Below are positions 9,299-19,847 of a stretch of 64,000 bases of DNA, piece by piece. Made by a program: the position numbers and the translations under genes. The stretch comes from Microbacterium galbinum (GTDB taxonomy: Bacteria > Actinomycetota > Actinomycetes > Actinomycetales > Microbacteriaceae). How positions within the stretch are numbered: the first letter of the stretch is position 1; the number at the start of each line of letters is the position of its first letter. The notes beneath the pieces were generated by a model. That model saw only the letters and a list, made by a program, of their open reading frames with translations. It was not told where the DNA came from and ran no database searches. The stretch covers positions 124,001 through 188,000 of the forward strand of contig NZ_JAHWXM010000001.1 in assembly GCF_023091225.1 (NCBI RefSeq). The letters run 5' to 3'.

Positions 9299-10909
9299 AT
9301 GCCCGCAGCATCCGTGCGCCGTCTTCTCCCCGCCGCGGCGATCGTCGCCGTGACCGCCCTGGCGCTCAGCGCCTGCGCCACCCCCGGTGGACAGGACGGT
9401 GACCGCGAGGTGGTGTGGTCGATCGAGGGCGCGAACCTCTCCGCCGGTCACATGGACCCGCAGGTCAGCCAGCTCGACGTGTCGGGCACGGTGCAGCGCG
9501 CGGTGCTCGACTCCCTCGTCTTCCAGGAGGAGGACGGCACGTTCTCCCCGTGGCTCGCGACCGACTGGACCGTGTCGGACGACAGCACGGAGTACACCTT
9601 CACGCTGCGCGACGACGTCACCTTCACCGACGGCGAGCCCTTCGACGCGGCGGCGGTCAAGGCGAACTTCGACCGCATCGTCGACCCGGAGACCGCATCC
9701 GCGCAGGCGGCGAGCATGCTCGGCGCCGACTTCTACGCGGGTACCGAGGTCGTCGACGACCACACGGTGACGGTGAGCTTCACCCAGCCCTACGCTCCCT
9801 TCCTGCAAGCGGCCAGCACGCCGCAGCTCGGGTTCTACTCGCCGGCCGTCCTCGCCGACTCCGCCGATCAGCTCAAGGCCGGTGGCCCCGGGATCACCGT
9901 CGGCACCGGGCCGTTCGAGCTCACCGAGTACACGCCCGACCAAGAGCTCGTGTACACGCGCAACGACGACTACGCCTGGGGTCCGCACGGCGAGGGAGCC
10001 CCGAAGTTCGAGACGCTGCGCGTCGAGATCCAGCCCGAGGCATCCGTCCGTGCGGGCGTCGTGACCAGCGGCGAGGCCGACCTCGCGAGCAACATCCCGC
10101 CGAACCTCGCCGGAGACCTCGGCGACGGTGTGAGCGTCGACTCCGTCGAGTACCCGGGCCTCCCGTACTCGCTCTACCTCAACGAGAAGTACGGCGTGTT
10201 CGCCGACGAGAAGGTGCGCCAGGCGTTCGCCCGCGGCATCGACATCGACCCCGCGGTCGAGGAGATCTTCTTCGGCCAGTTCCCCCGCGCCTGGAGCGTG
10301 TTGAGCTCGACGACGCCGGGTTACGACGCCGCCATCGAGGGCACCTGGGCTTTCGACCCCGACGAGGCGAACCGCCTCCTCGACGAAGCCGGCTGGACCG
10401 AGCGCGACACCGACGGCATCCGCATGAAGGACGGCGCGCGTCTCTCCGCACGCTGGATCGCCTGGACGCCGGTGCCCGACGACCGCGCGGCCCTCGCGAA
10501 CGCGATCCAGTCCGACCTGAAGAAGATCGGCTTCGAGATCGAGCGTGAGGTGCTCGAGCCGGGCGCCTACAACGAGCAGTACGGACCGAAGACGTTCGAC
10601 CTCACCGACTGGGGCTTCTCGGGCGTCGACCCCGACTTCCTGCGCGCGCACCTGCACACCGACGGATTCCAGAACGCCTCGCAAGTGACCGATCCCGAGG
10701 TCGACGGGCTGCTCGAGCAGGCCGTGGCCACCAGCGACCAGAACCAGCGCAATGCGATCTACACGCAGCTGCAGGAATGGAACGCCACCTACACGGCGAT
10801 CGTGCCGCTCTACAGCCCGTCGGCGATCACCGCGGTCGGCGAGCGCATCGACGGACTCTCGTACGACCTCTACGGTCGGCCGCTGTTCTACGATGTGACG
10901 GTCGGCTGA
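9299..10909 (+). CDS. ABC transporter substrate-binding lipoprotein (peptide/nickel, SBP family 5)
   Basis: A 536-residue exported lipoprotein: basic N-terminus, hydrophobic stretch and lipobox LSAC (the Cys would be lipid-modified). The body follows the DppA/OppA family, with the characteristic early segments LVFQEEDGTFSPWLATDW and YTFTLRDDVTFTDGEPFDA, and GTGPFELTEYTPDQELVYTRN. It captures the solute outside the membrane and delivers it to the two permeases encoded next. The ligand could be an oligopeptide, a glycoside or a metal chelate; sequence alone does not decide. Confidence 0.92.
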   Translation: MPAASVRRLLPAAAIVAVTALALSACATPGGQDGDREVVWSIEGANLSAGHMDPQVSQLDVSGTVQRAVLDSLVFQEEDGTFSPWLATDWTVSDDSTEYTFTLRDDVTFTDGEPFDAAAVKANFDRIVDPETASAQAASMLGADFYAGTEVVDDHTVTVSFTQPYAPFLQAASTPQLGFYSPAVLADSADQLKAGGPGITVGTGPFELTEYTPDQELVYTRNDDYAWGPHGEGAPKFETLRVEIQPEASVRAGVVTSGEADLASNIPPNLAGDLGDGVSVDSVEYPGLPYSLYLNEKYGVFADEKVRQAFARGIDIDPAVEEIFFGQFPRAWSVLSSTTPGYDAAIEGTWAFDPDEANRLLDEAGWTERDTDGIRMKDGARLSARWIAWTPVPDDRAALANAIQSDLKKIGFEIEREVLEPGAYNEQYGPKTFDLTDWGFSGVDPDFLRAHLHTDGFQNASQVTDPEVDGLLEQAVATSDQNQRNAIYTQLQEWNATYTAIVPLYSPSAITAVGERIDGLSYDLYGRPLFYDVTVG

Positions 10910-10942
10910 CCCGGGTCGACGCACGGCGGTGAGAGGAGAGCG

Positions 10943-11887
10943 GTGAAGGCTGCGCTCGCGAAGATCGCCGGTCTCGTCGCATCCGTGGTGGTCGTGCTGT
11001 GGGGCGCCGCGACGGTGGCGTTCCTGGCCTTCCGCGTGATCCCCGGCGATCCGGTGTCGGTGATGCTCGGCCCCCAGGCGCAGGTCAGCGAAGCGGTGAA
11101 GGACGGCATCCGAGAAGACCTCGGTCTGAACCGTCCACCGTTCGAGCAGTACGTCGACTATCTCGGCCGGCTGGTGCGCGGGGACCTGGGGGAGTCGTAT
11201 CAGTTGCGGATGCCGGTGGCGGAGGTTATCGGTCGGCAGCTCGGGGCGACCCTGCAGCTCTCGGCGCTCGCATTGCTCATCGCCGTCGTGATCGCCCTCT
11301 CCGTCGCGCTGCTCGTGCGCGGGGAGACAGCGCGTGCGGTCGCGACGGGTGTCGAGCTGGTCGTGCTCTCGTCACCGGTGTTCTGGATCGGACTGGTGCT
11401 GTTGAGCGTGTTCGCGTTCGGCCTCGGTTGGTTCCCCGTGTCGGGCGCGCGCAACCCCGCCACCATCGTGCTTCCGGCGATCACGCTCGCCCTGCCCGTC
11501 GCGGCACTGCTCGGGCAGGTGCTGCGCGACGGCCTCGTGCAGGCCGAGCGGATGCCGTTCGCCGAGACCGTGCGCGCTCGGGGTGCGAGTGCGGGGTGGT
11601 TCACGCTGCGGCACGGTCTGCGCCATGGGGCAGCGGGAGCCGTGACGCTGACCGCCTACCTCACCGGATCGGTGCTCGGCGGGGCGGTGCTGGTCGAGAC
11701 CGTCTTCGCGCGGCCGGGACTCGGACGGGTGACGCTCGCCGCGATCAGCGACCGCGACCTCCCCGTGATCTCGGGGATCATCCTGCTCAGTGCGCTCGTG
11801 TTCGTGATCGTGAACGTCATCGTGGAGCTGGTGCATCCGCTCATCGACCCGCGCGTGCGCGCGGTCGACCGTGGGGCGAGCCGATGA
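10943..11887 (+). CDS. ABC transporter permease, DppB type
   Basis: A 314-residue membrane protein with about six helices and the DppB pattern: N-terminal helix followed by FRVIPGDPVSVMLG, the segment PVFWIGLVLLSVF, and the ATPase-contacting loop VRARGASAGWF. It begins at a GTG with a GAGAGGAG site upstream and its stop overlaps the next start by ATGA. It forms the translocation pore together with the DppC-type permease. Confidence 0.92.
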   Translation: MKAALAKIAGLVASVVVVLWGAATVAFLAFRVIPGDPVSVMLGPQAQVSEAVKDGIREDLGLNRPPFEQYVDYLGRLVRGDLGESYQLRMPVAEVIGRQLGATLQLSALALLIAVVIALSVALLVRGETARAVATGVELVVLSSPVFWIGLVLLSVFAFGLGWFPVSGARNPATIVLPAITLALPVAALLGQVLRDGLVQAERMPFAETVRARGASAGWFTLRHGLRHGAAGAVTLTAYLTGSVLGGAVLVETVFARPGLGRVTLAAISDRDLPVISGIILLSALVFVIVNVIVELVHPLIDPRVRAVDRGASR

Positions 11888-12696
11888 GCCGCGCGCAGCG
11901 GGGGCTGCTGTGGGCGGCCGTCGGGGTGCTGTGCCTCATCGCGTTCGCCGCCGCCTTTCCCGGAGTCCTCGCGACGCACGACCCCGTGCTCACCGATGTG
12001 CGGGGAGCATTGCTCCCGCCGAGTGCCGACCACCTCTTCGGCACGGACCAGAGCGGCCGCGACGTGTACTCCCGGGTCGTGTTCGGCGCCGCGCGTTCGG
12101 TCGGTATCGGGCTGCTCGCCACGGCGATCGCGCTGGTGGCCGGGCTCGCCATCGGAGCGGTCGCGGGTCTCGCACCCCGTTGGGTCGACGTGTCGCTGAT
12201 GCGCGTGAACGACGTGCTCATGGCATTCCCCGAGTTCCTGGTCGCGCTCGTCGTGATCGCCGTGCTCGGGCCGGGGCCGGTGAACGTCGCGATCGCCGTG
12301 ACGCTCGCCGCGGTGCCCGTGTACATCAGACTCGCCCGCGTGCAGACGCGCACCCTCCGCGTCGCCGAGCACGTGGAGGCCGCCCGCATCCTCGGCGTGC
12401 CGCGTCTGGTGGCGTTCTGGCGGCATGTCCTCCCCGGCGTGCTCGGATCGCTGAGCGTGCTGGCGACGATCGGCATCGGGTCGAGCATCCTCGCCGCCTC
12501 CGGACTCAGCTTCCTCGGGCTCGGCCCGGCGGAGCCGACACCGGAGTGGGGCCTCATGCTCGCGGGCGGTCGGAACGTGCTCGGTCAGGCCTGGTGGATC
12601 TCGGTGTTCCCCGGCATCGCCATCACCGTCACGGTGGTCGCGGCGACGATCGTCGGTCGCGTGCTGCGGGCGCGCGCGGAGGGGAACGGGCGATGA
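11884..12696 (+). CDS. ABC transporter permease, DppC type
   Basis: A 270-residue inner-membrane protein of the DppC family: the diagnostic HLFGTDQSGRDVYSRVVFG near residues 50-70, then five further helices and the loop VEAARILGVPRLVAFWRHVLP that docks on the ATPase. Start at 11884 overlaps the DppB-type stop and its own stop overlaps the ATPase start, indicating a tightly coupled operon. Confidence 0.92.
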   Translation: MSRAQRGLLWAAVGVLCLIAFAAAFPGVLATHDPVLTDVRGALLPPSADHLFGTDQSGRDVYSRVVFGAARSVGIGLLATAIALVAGLAIGAVAGLAPRWVDVSLMRVNDVLMAFPEFLVALVVIAVLGPGPVNVAIAVTLAAVPVYIRLARVQTRTLRVAEHVEAARILGVPRLVAFWRHVLPGVLGSLSVLATIGIGSSILAASGLSFLGLGPAEPTPEWGLMLAGGRNVLGQAWWISVFPGIAITVTVVAATIVGRVLRARAEGNGR

Positions 12697-14207
12697 GCGA
12701 GAACAGCGTGCCGGTCATCGAGGTGGAGAGCCTGCGCATCACGATCGACGGTGCCGCGGTCGTGGACGGGGTGTCGCTCACCGTGGCACCCGGCGAGTGC
12801 GTCGCGATCGTGGGCGAGTCCGGGGCGGGGAAGTCTCTCACCGCCCGGGCGCTTCTCGGGCTCGCTCCCCGCCGAGCCGCCGTCACCGCCGACGCGATGC
12901 GCGTCGGCGGCACGGACGTGCGCGGCCTCGACGAGCGCGGATGGCGAAGCGTGCGCGGGGCGCGTGTCGCCCTGGTAGCTCAGGACGCCCTCGTGGCCCT
13001 CGACCCGCTGCAGCGCATCGGATCGGAGATCGCGGAGCCTCTGCGCCTGCACGCGCGGGCGGGCGGCGCACTGCGGGATCGGGTGCTCGCGCTGCTGCGC
13101 CGGGTCTGGATGCCGGACCCCGAGCGACGCGTGCGCCAGTATCCGCACGAACTCTCGGGCGGTCTGCGCCAGCGGGCGCTCATCGCCTCGGCGCTCGCCG
13201 CCGGGCCCGCCGCACTCATCGCCGATGAGCCGACCACGGCGCTCGACGCCACCGTGCAGGCGAAGATCCTCGGTCTGCTGAGGGAGATCGCGGATGCCAG
13301 TACCGCCGTTCTCTTCATCAGCCACGACTTCGCCGCCGTGCGCCTGCTCGCGGACCGGGTGCTGGTGATGCGCGACGGAGAGATCGTGGAGGAGGGCGCC
13401 GTCGCCGAGGTGCTCGAGGATCCGCAGCATCCGTACACGCGGCAACTCATCGCCGCGACCCTGCACGAGCCCCGTGAGGCGGGCGATGCCGGCGGTGAAA
13501 CGGTCGCCTCGGTCGAGCGGGTCTCGGTAGCGTTCGCAGGGGTCCCCGCCGTCGTCGATGCCTCGTTCGACGTGCGCCAGGGAACGACACTCGGGATCGT
13601 CGGGGAATCCGGATCGGGCAAGACCACGCTCGCACGGGTGCTGTTGGGGGTGCAGGCGCCGGGTACCGGGAGCATCCGCTGGAACGGGGCGCACCGGGTG
13701 CAGTTCGTTCACCAGAATCCGCTCGGCGCCTTCGATCCGCGCTGGAGCGTCGGCCGTTCCCTGCACGAGGCGCTCGCGGCGGGCGGCGTACCGCGTGCCG
13801 AACGTCGGGAGCGCGTCTCGGCCCTTCTCGGTGAAGTCGATCTCGATCCGTCCTTCGCCCGGCGTCGCCCGTCGGAACTCTCCGGCGGGCAGAGGCAGCG
13901 CGCGGCGATCGCCCGCGCGCTCGCGGCGAATCCCGACGTGCTCGTGCTCGACGAGCCGGTCTCGGCGCTCGATCCCTCGGTGCGGGAGCGCGTGCTGCGT
14001 CTGCTCCACCGGCTGCAGCGCGAAAGGCGGTTGACGATGGTCTTCGTCTCCCACGACCTCGACGTCGTGGCAGCGGTCGCCGACGACGTCCTGGTGATGC
14101 AGGGCGGCCGGATCGTGGAGCAGGGGGCGGTCGCCGAGGTGTTCGCGGCTCCGCAGCATCCGTTCACCCGGGAGCTGCTCGCGGCGAGCGGCGTCCGCCG
14201 ACCCTGA
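12693..14207 (+). CDS. Fused dual ATP-binding protein of the peptide ABC importer (DppD-DppF type)
   Basis: A 504-residue protein holding two complete nucleotide-binding domains in one chain. Domain 1 has Walker A GESGAGKS, signature LSGGLRQR and Walker B ALIADEPTTALD; domain 2, from about residue 270, has GESGSGKTT, LSGGQRQR and VLVLDEPVSALD. In the best-known Dpp/Opp systems these are two separate genes. Domain 1 is somewhat shorter than stand-alone DppD. It completes a one-operon importer together with one binding protein and two permeases. Confidence 0.93.
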   Translation: MSENSVPVIEVESLRITIDGAAVVDGVSLTVAPGECVAIVGESGAGKSLTARALLGLAPRRAAVTADAMRVGGTDVRGLDERGWRSVRGARVALVAQDALVALDPLQRIGSEIAEPLRLHARAGGALRDRVLALLRRVWMPDPERRVRQYPHELSGGLRQRALIASALAAGPAALIADEPTTALDATVQAKILGLLREIADASTAVLFISHDFAAVRLLADRVLVMRDGEIVEEGAVAEVLEDPQHPYTRQLIAATLHEPREAGDAGGETVASVERVSVAFAGVPAVVDASFDVRQGTTLGIVGESGSGKTTLARVLLGVQAPGTGSIRWNGAHRVQFVHQNPLGAFDPRWSVGRSLHEALAAGGVPRAERRERVSALLGEVDLDPSFARRRPSELSGGQRQRAAIARALAANPDVLVLDEPVSALDPSVRERVLRLLHRLQRERRLTMVFVSHDLDVVAAVADDVLVMQGGRIVEQGAVAEVFAAPQHPFTRELLAASGVRRP

Positions 14208-14216
14208 TCGGGTCGC

Positions 14217-14867
14217 TCAGTCGGTGACGTGGATGCCGAGCCCCGCGGCGAACACAGGGGCGAGCTGCTGCACCTGGAAAGCCGTGAGCGTCGTGCCGCG
14301 CAGGCTGTTCGCGTCGAGGAAGGCAAGGGCGTCGAGTCCGCGCAGATCGACATCGGTCGCCCGCATGCCGCGGGTGTCGACCTCGTCGCTCGCCGAATCG
14401 GTGAAGCGCACCCGGGTGAGCTCCGCCTGGGGCATGTCGAGAGCGCGGATGCGGCATCCGATCACGTCGAGGTCTTCGACGCGGGCCGCTCCCAGGTTGA
14501 GGTAGTCGATGCGGAGATCGCGGAGTTCGAGCTCGGACACCCGGGTGGTGCTGAGATCGAGCGTGCCGATGCGGCCGCCGGTCACCCGCAGGCGGCGGAT
14601 GCCGGCGCCGCGGAGCTTGACCGACGCGGCGCGGATGCCGGTGACGTCGACGTCGAGCACGGTGGCCCCCGTGAGGTCGATCGTGTCGGCATCCGCGGTC
14701 ACGACGCACTGCTCGAGCGAGGCGTAGGCGAGGTCGGCGTCGCCTGCGAGCTCGATACGTGCGGCGATGAGGTCGGCGTTGCGCGCGGCGACGGCGGCGT
14801 CGAGGTGATCGGGGAGGTCGGGAGGCGAGACGCGAGGTGCGACGGGGGTCTCGGGGGAGCGGGCCAT
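14217..14867 (-). CDS. Pentapeptide-repeat-like beta-helix protein
   Basis: A 216-residue protein made mostly of short repeating strands with Leu, Ile or Val every five residues (for example LDLSTTRVSELELRDL and YLNLGAARVEDLDVIGC), which suggests a right-handed quadrilateral beta-helix like pentapeptide-repeat proteins. Some relatives mimic DNA and protect gyrase; no such role is shown here. ATG 14867 is chosen because a -10 hexamer ends six bases before it; a GTG at 14900 is an alternative. It is convergent with the ABC operon, with nine bases between stops. Confidence 0.7.
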   Translation of the reverse strand: MARSPETPVAPRVSPPDLPDHLDAAVAARNADLIAARIELAGDADLAYASLEQCVVTADADTIDLTGATVLDVDVTGIRAASVKLRGAGIRRLRVTGGRIGTLDLSTTRVSELELRDLRIDYLNLGAARVEDLDVIGCRIRALDMPQAELTRVRFTDSASDEVDTRGMRATDVDLRGLDALAFLDANSLRGTTLTAFQVQQLAPVFAAGLGIHVTD

Positions 14868-14873
14868 TCCTCG

Positions 14874-14879
14874 AGCGTA
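14874..14879 (-). promoter_or_regulatory. -10 box (TACGCT), leaderless arrangement
   Basis: On the minus strand TACGCT is followed by six bases and then ATG 14867, which places the predicted transcription start at the start codon. Confidence 0.45.
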
Positions 14880-14927
14880 GGGCGGAGCGCCGACACTCAC
14901 GGGATCCCGCAGGCCCGCCGGGGCGCG

Positions 14928-14933
14928 TACACT
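14928..14933 (+). promoter_or_regulatory. -10 box (TACACT) of the ileS T-box transcript
   Basis: TACACT lies just before the conserved start of the T-box leader, so the transcript would begin near 14940. No clear -35 was found. Confidence 0.45.
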
Positions 14934-14939
14934 GGAAGC

Positions 14940-15147
14940 ACGAGCATCGATCCGGCATCACCGGGGAGCTCTCGGAAGAACGGCCCGGCGACGGGCTCAG
15001 TAGAACCGAGCGGGGCAGGCCCGTCACAGCCGCAGTGAGAGTGGCGTGAACGCACCGAGAGGGGCGGGAACGCACGCGAGGTGGTACCGCGGCCCGGCAG
15101 GGTCGTCCTCGCAGGAGCATCCGCCACGACGACCACTGCGAGACACG
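14940..15147 (+). promoter_or_regulatory. T-box riboswitch (isoleucine), translational type
   Basis: The leader has the T-box core AGGTGGTACCGCG at 15079-15091, whose TGGTACC bulge pairs with the acceptor end of uncharged tRNA. The specifier is probably the Ile codon ATC at 14957-14959 within GGCATCACCGGGG. Stem I is much shorter than in Firmicutes, as known for actinobacterial ileS leaders. No terminator hairpin with a T-run separates the core from the ileS start, so control is probably by masking the translation start rather than by termination. Confidence 0.9.
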
Positions 15148-18100
15148 ATGACCTACCCGCGTTCCTCCTTCGGCCCCGCCGCCGACGCCTCCGTCGCGCC
15201 CAGCCCCCGCTTCCCCCGGATCGAGGAGGAGGTGCTCGAGTTCTGGAAGACGGACGACACCTTCCGCGCCTCGATCGAGCAGCGCGAGGGCTCGCCCGAG
15301 TGGGTGTTCTACGACGGCCCTCCGTTCGCCAACGGCCTGCCGCACTACGGCCACCTGCTCACCGGCTACGCCAAGGACGTGTTCCCGCGCTTCCAGACGA
15401 TGACCGGTCACAAGGTCGACCGCGTGTTCGGGTGGGACACCCACGGGCTCCCCGCCGAGCTCGAGGCGATGAAGCAGCTCGGCATCACCGAGAAGAGCGA
15501 GATCGAGTCGATGGGCATCGACGTCTTCAACGACAAGGCGAAGAGCTCGGTGCTCGCCTACACGCGCGAGTGGCAGGACTACGTCACCCGCCAGGCCCGC
15601 TGGGTCGACTTCGACCGTGGGTACAAGACGCTCGACCTCGGGTACATGGAGAGCGTGCTCTGGGCGTTCAAGACCCTCTACGACAAGGGCCTCGCCTACG
15701 AGGGCTATCGCGTGCTCCCGTACTGCTGGCGTGACGAGACGCCGCTCAGCGCCCACGAGCTGCGTATGGACGACGACGTGTACCAGATGCGTCAGGACCC
15801 GTCCGTCACCGTCACCTTCCCCCTCACCGGGGCCAAGGCCGAGGCGCTCGGCCTCACCGCCGTGCGCGCCCTCGCGTGGACGACCACGCCGTGGACCCTC
15901 CCGACCAACCTCGCGCTCGCCGTGGGTCCCGACATCGAGTACGTCGTCGTGCCGGCCGGCCCGAACGGAGCGGCCGACGTGCACCAGGTCGCAGGCTCCG
16001 CGGATGCCGCGGTCGAGGCCTCCGCCCACCGCTACCTTCTCGCCCGCGAACTGCTCGGCGGCTACGCGAAGGATCTCGGCTACGAGAGCGCCGAGGAGGC
16101 GCTCGCCGCGGTCGAGGCATCCGTCCGCGGATCCGAGCTGCAGGACGTCACGTACGACCGGCTCTTCGACTACTACGCGGATGCCGAGGTCTGGGGCACC
16201 GAGAACTCCTGGCGCATCCTGGTCGACGACTACGTGACGACGAGCGACGGCACCGGCATCGTCCACCAGGCCCCGGCCTACGGTGAGGACGACCAGCGGG
16301 TCGCGGGTGCCGCCGGCATCCCCACGATCCTGTCGCTCGACGACGGCGGGCGCTTCCTGCCGAGCGTCACCGACGTCGCCGGTGAGCTCTGGATGGACGC
16401 GAACACCCCGCTCGTGCGCCTGGTGCGCGAGAACGGCCGCCTCGTGCGTCTGCAGAGCTACGAGCACTCGTACCCGCACTGCTGGCGCTGCCGGAACCCC
16501 CTGATCTACAAGGCCGTGTCGAGCTGGTTCATCCGCGTGACGGACATCAAGGACGACATGCTCGCGAACAACGAGCAGATCACCTGGGTGCCCGAGAACG
16601 TCAAGCAGGGACAGTTCGGCAAGTGGCTCGAGGGCGCGCGCGACTGGTCGATCAGCCGCAACCGCTACTGGGGATCGCCGATCCCGATCTGGAAGAGCGA
16701 CGACCCCGAGTACCCGCGCGTCGACGCCTACGGTTCGCTCGAGGACCTCGAGCGCGACTTCGGTACGCTGCCGCGCAACCCCGAGGGTGAGATCGACCTG
16801 CACCGCCCGTACATCGACGACCTGACGCGTCCGAACCCCGACGACCCCACCGGCAACAGCACGATGCGCCGCATCGAGGACGTGTTCGACGTGTGGTTCG
16901 ACTCGGGCTCGATGCCGTACGCCCAGGTGCACTACCCGTTCGAGAACCAGGAGTGGTTCGACACGCACGCACCCGCCGACTTCATCGTCGAGTACATCGG
17001 GCAGACCCGCGGGTGGTTCTACGTGATGCACGTGCTGTCGACCGCGCTGTTCGACCGCCCGGCATTCACCGGCGTCAGCTGCCACGGCATCGTGCTCGGC
17101 AGCGACGGCTACAAGATGTCGAAGTCGCTGCGCAACTACCCCGACGTCTCCGAGGTGCTCGATCGCGACGGTTCCGACGCGATGCGCTGGTTCCTCATGT
17201 CGAGCTCGGTGCTGCGCGGTGGCAACCTCGCGGTGACGGAGGAGGGCATCCGCTCGGGCGTGCGGGAGTTCCTGCTGCCGCTGTGGAACTCGTGGTACTT
17301 CTTCGCCACCTACGCGAATGCGTCGGGCGACGGGTACGAGGCGTCGTGGCGCACCGATTCGACCGACGTGCTCGACCGGTACATCCTCGCGCGCCTCGGT
17401 GACCTCGTGCGCGAGGTGCGCGCCGACCTCGAAGGACTCGACTCGACCACCGCAGCCGGTCGCCTGCGCGACTTCGCTGAGGTGCTGACGAACTGGTACA
17501 TCCGCCGCTCGCGCGACCGCTTCTGGGTGGGTGTGAGCGAGGACCTGAAGAGCCGCGAGGCCTTCGACACTCTCTACACCGTGCTCGAGACGCTCACCCG
17601 CGTCGCCGCGCCCCTCGTGCCGCTCATCAGCGAGCGCGTCTGGCAGGGACTCACGGGCGGGCGCAGCGTTCACCTGCAGGACTGGCCGGATGCCGCGGCG
17701 TTCCCCGCCGCCGACGAGATCCGCGACGCGATGGATGCCGTCCGCGAACTCTCGAGCGTCGGCAACGCGCTGCGCAAGAAGGAGAAGCTGCGCGTGCGTC
17801 TTCCGCTCGCGCGCCTCACCGTCGTGTCGCCGCTCGCCTCGACGCTGGGGCAGTTCGAGGACATCCTGCGCGAGGAGCTGAACGTGAAGTCGGTGGAGCT
17901 GGTGGCACTCGCCGACACCACCGCCCACGAATACGGCATCGACCACCGCCTCAGCGTGAACGCGCGAGCGGCCGGACCGCGCCTCGGCAAAGAGGTGCAG
18001 AAGGCCATCCAGGCCGCGCGCTCCGGCGACTGGTCGGAGGTCGACGGTGTGGTCACGGCCGGAGGCATCGCCCTGGAACCGGCCGAGTACGAGCTGGTGC

Positions 18101-18498
18101 TCGAGACGACGGGTCGCCCCGAGGGCGAGGCCCTCGCGATCGTGCCCACCGGAGGCTTCGTGCTGCTCGACACGCAGACGACCCCGGAGCTCGAGGCCGA
18201 GGGGTTGGCGCGCGACGTGATCCGCGCCGTGCAGGAGACGCGCAAGAACGCCGGCTTCGACGTGAGCGACCGCATCCGCCTGGATCTGCGGTTCGCGAGC
18301 GAGGAGGACGCGGATGCCGTCGCCTCCGCCTTCGAGATCGCGGATGTGGCGGGGGAGACGCTGGCCGTCGAGCACTCGCTGCACCGGGAGGACCGACCCG
18401 TGGCAGGGGCCGAGTTCATCGCCGACATCGCGAAGGGCACGTACGCGAACCGTGCGGCCTTCACGATCGCCGTGTCCCGGATCGGCGGTGCCGCATGA
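15148..18498 (+). CDS. ileS: Isoleucyl-tRNA synthetase
   Basis: Charges tRNA-Ile; class I synthetase of 1116 residues, the longer type common in Actinobacteria and eukaryotes. HYGH at 66-69 stands for the HIGH motif and KMSKS is at 656-660. The CP1 editing domain lies between, and an extended C-terminal domain follows. ATG 15148 comes directly after the T-box leader. The stop overlaps folC (ATGA), placing ileS first in an operon with folC, a DUF4233 gene and ndk, all of which may share T-box-dependent expression if the effect reaches downstream genes. Confidence 0.97.
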   Translation: MTYPRSSFGPAADASVAPSPRFPRIEEEVLEFWKTDDTFRASIEQREGSPEWVFYDGPPFANGLPHYGHLLTGYAKDVFPRFQTMTGHKVDRVFGWDTHGLPAELEAMKQLGITEKSEIESMGIDVFNDKAKSSVLAYTREWQDYVTRQARWVDFDRGYKTLDLGYMESVLWAFKTLYDKGLAYEGYRVLPYCWRDETPLSAHELRMDDDVYQMRQDPSVTVTFPLTGAKAEALGLTAVRALAWTTTPWTLPTNLALAVGPDIEYVVVPAGPNGAADVHQVAGSADAAVEASAHRYLLARELLGGYAKDLGYESAEEALAAVEASVRGSELQDVTYDRLFDYYADAEVWGTENSWRILVDDYVTTSDGTGIVHQAPAYGEDDQRVAGAAGIPTILSLDDGGRFLPSVTDVAGELWMDANTPLVRLVRENGRLVRLQSYEHSYPHCWRCRNPLIYKAVSSWFIRVTDIKDDMLANNEQITWVPENVKQGQFGKWLEGARDWSISRNRYWGSPIPIWKSDDPEYPRVDAYGSLEDLERDFGTLPRNPEGEIDLHRPYIDDLTRPNPDDPTGNSTMRRIEDVFDVWFDSGSMPYAQVHYPFENQEWFDTHAPADFIVEYIGQTRGWFYVMHVLSTALFDRPAFTGVSCHGIVLGSDGYKMSKSLRNYPDVSEVLDRDGSDAMRWFLMSSSVLRGGNLAVTEEGIRSGVREFLLPLWNSWYFFATYANASGDGYEASWRTDSTDVLDRYILARLGDLVREVRADLEGLDSTTAAGRLRDFAEVLTNWYIRRSRDRFWVGVSEDLKSREAFDTLYTVLETLTRVAAPLVPLISERVWQGLTGGRSVHLQDWPDAAAFPAADEIRDAMDAVRELSSVGNALRKKEKLRVRLPLARLTVVSPLASTLGQFEDILREELNVKSVELVALADTTAHEYGIDHRLSVNARAAGPRLGKEVQKAIQAARSGDWSEVDGVVTAGGIALEPAEYELVLETTGRPEGEALAIVPTGGFVLLDTQTTPELEAEGLARDVIRAVQETRKNAGFDVSDRIRLDLRFASEEDADAVASAFEIADVAGETLAVEHSLHREDRPVAGAEFIADIAKGTYANRAAFTIAVSRIGGAA

Positions 18499-19847
18499 GT
18501 GCTCGCGAACGGGCGGATGCCGTCTACGAGACCCTTCTGGGGCGCGCGGGGGAGCGCTGGGTGCAGCCGCGCAAGGAGCGCACCGCGCGCATCCTCGCCT
18601 TCCTCGACGACCCCCAGCGCACCTACCGCGTCGTGCACATCACCGGGACGAACGGTAAGACGTCGACCGCCCGGATGATCGAGAGTCTGCTGCGCGCGCA
18701 CGGTCTGCGCACGGGACTCTTCACGAGTCCGCATCTGGAGCGTTTCACCGAGCGCATCATGATCGACGGCGAGCCGATCGACGACGCCGCCGTGGCCGAC
18801 GCCTGGGACGAGATCGCCCCGTTCGTCGAGATCGTCGACGCCGAGCTCGAGGCCGCGGGCGACGCGCCGCTGACGTTCTTCGAGCTGCTGACGGTGCTCG
18901 CCTTCGTCGCCGTGGCGGATGCTCCGGTCGACGTGCTCGTGCTCGAAGTGGGCATGGGCGGCGAATGGGATTCGACCAACACGGCCGACGGCGACGTCGC
19001 CGTGTTCTCGCCCATCGACATCGATCATGCGGACCGCCTCGGCGACACGATCGCGAAGATCGCCGAGGTCAAGGCCGGCATCATCAAGGACGGCGCAGCC
19101 GTCGTCTCGGCGCAGCAGCCGGCCGAGGCAGCCGAGGTGCTGCGCCGAGTCGCCGCCGAGCGGGGAGCGACGATCGCCTTCGAGGGCGACGACTTCGGCC
19201 TCGCCGAGCAGAAGCTGGCGGTCGGCGGGCAACTGCTCACCATCCGCGGCCTGGCCGGCGATTACGTCGAGGAGTACCTGCCGATCTACGGCGCCCACCA
19301 GGGCCACAACGCCGCCCTCGCCGTCGCGGCGGTCGAGTCGCTCATCGGTGGAGCGGCGCAGCGGATCGCCGACGACATCATGTCGGAGGGTCTGCAGGGC
19401 GCCACGTCGCCCGGCCGCCTGCAGCTGCTGGGTGTCGCCCCGACCGTCGTCGTCGACGCCGCCCACAACCCGCACGGCGCGAAAGCGCTCGTGCAGGCGC
19501 TGGACGACAGCTTCGACTTCGACGAGTGGGGTGTGGTGCTCGGGGTCCTGGCCGACAAGGATGCCGCGGGCATCGTCGCGCAGCTCGCTCCTGCGGCGGC
19601 GCACGTCTTCGCCACGGCCCCCGACTCCGATCGCGCGTCGGACGCCGATGTGATCGCCGACCTCGTCGAGCAGACGGGACAGCGCGCCACCGTGCATCCG
19701 ACCCTCGCCGATGCGGCCGATGCCGCGCGGGAGTGGGCCGCGTCCAACGACCGCCGAGCGGTCGTCATCGCCGGATCGGTCGTGCTCGCGGGCGAGGCGA
19801 TCGCCCTCGCCGAGGAAGAGGACTGGAAATCCGGGTGGCGCGCATGA
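18495..19847 (+). CDS. folC: Bifunctional folylpolyglutamate synthase / dihydrofolate synthase
   Basis: Adds glutamate to dihydropteroate and folates using ATP. The 450-residue product has the Mur-ligase-type P-loop [10 protein letters not shown] at 48-57, the segment [16 protein letters not shown], and [12 protein letters not shown] in the C-terminal domain. Starts within the ileS stop and ends overlapping the DUF4233 start. The folate product supplies, among others, the formyl group for initiator tRNA, so grouping with a synthetase makes sense but is not proof of a link. Confidence 0.95.
   Translation: MSARERADAVYETLLGRAGERWVQPRKERTARILAFLDDPQRTYRVVHITGTNGKTSTARMIESLLRAHGLRTGLFTSPHLERFTERIMIDGEPIDDAAVADAWDEIAPFVEIVDAELEAAGDAPLTFFELLTVLAFVAVADAPVDVLVLEVGMGGEWDSTNTADGDVAVFSPIDIDHADRLGDTIAKIAEVKAGIIKDGAAVVSAQQPAEAAEVLRRVAAERGATIAFEGDDFGLAEQKLAVGGQLLTIRGLAGDYVEEYLPIYGAHQGHNAALAVAAVESLIGGAAQRIADDIMSEGLQGATSPGRLQLLGVAPTVVVDAAHNPHGAKALVQALDDSFDFDEWGVVLGVLADKDAAGIVAQLAPAAAHVFATAPDSDRASDADVIADLVEQTGQRATVHPTLADAADAAREWAASNDRRAVVIAGSVVLAGEAIALAEEEDWKSGWRA

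Noticed and set aside
14164..18384. A 1406-codon open frame on the minus strand opposite ileS
   Set aside because: Antisense of a certain gene with clear HYGH and KMSKS motifs; translated product is Arg/Gly/Val-rich without any domain. Long mirror frames are normal at this GC content. The same applies to 1425-2957, 7201-9177, 21828-23696 and 24925-26685.
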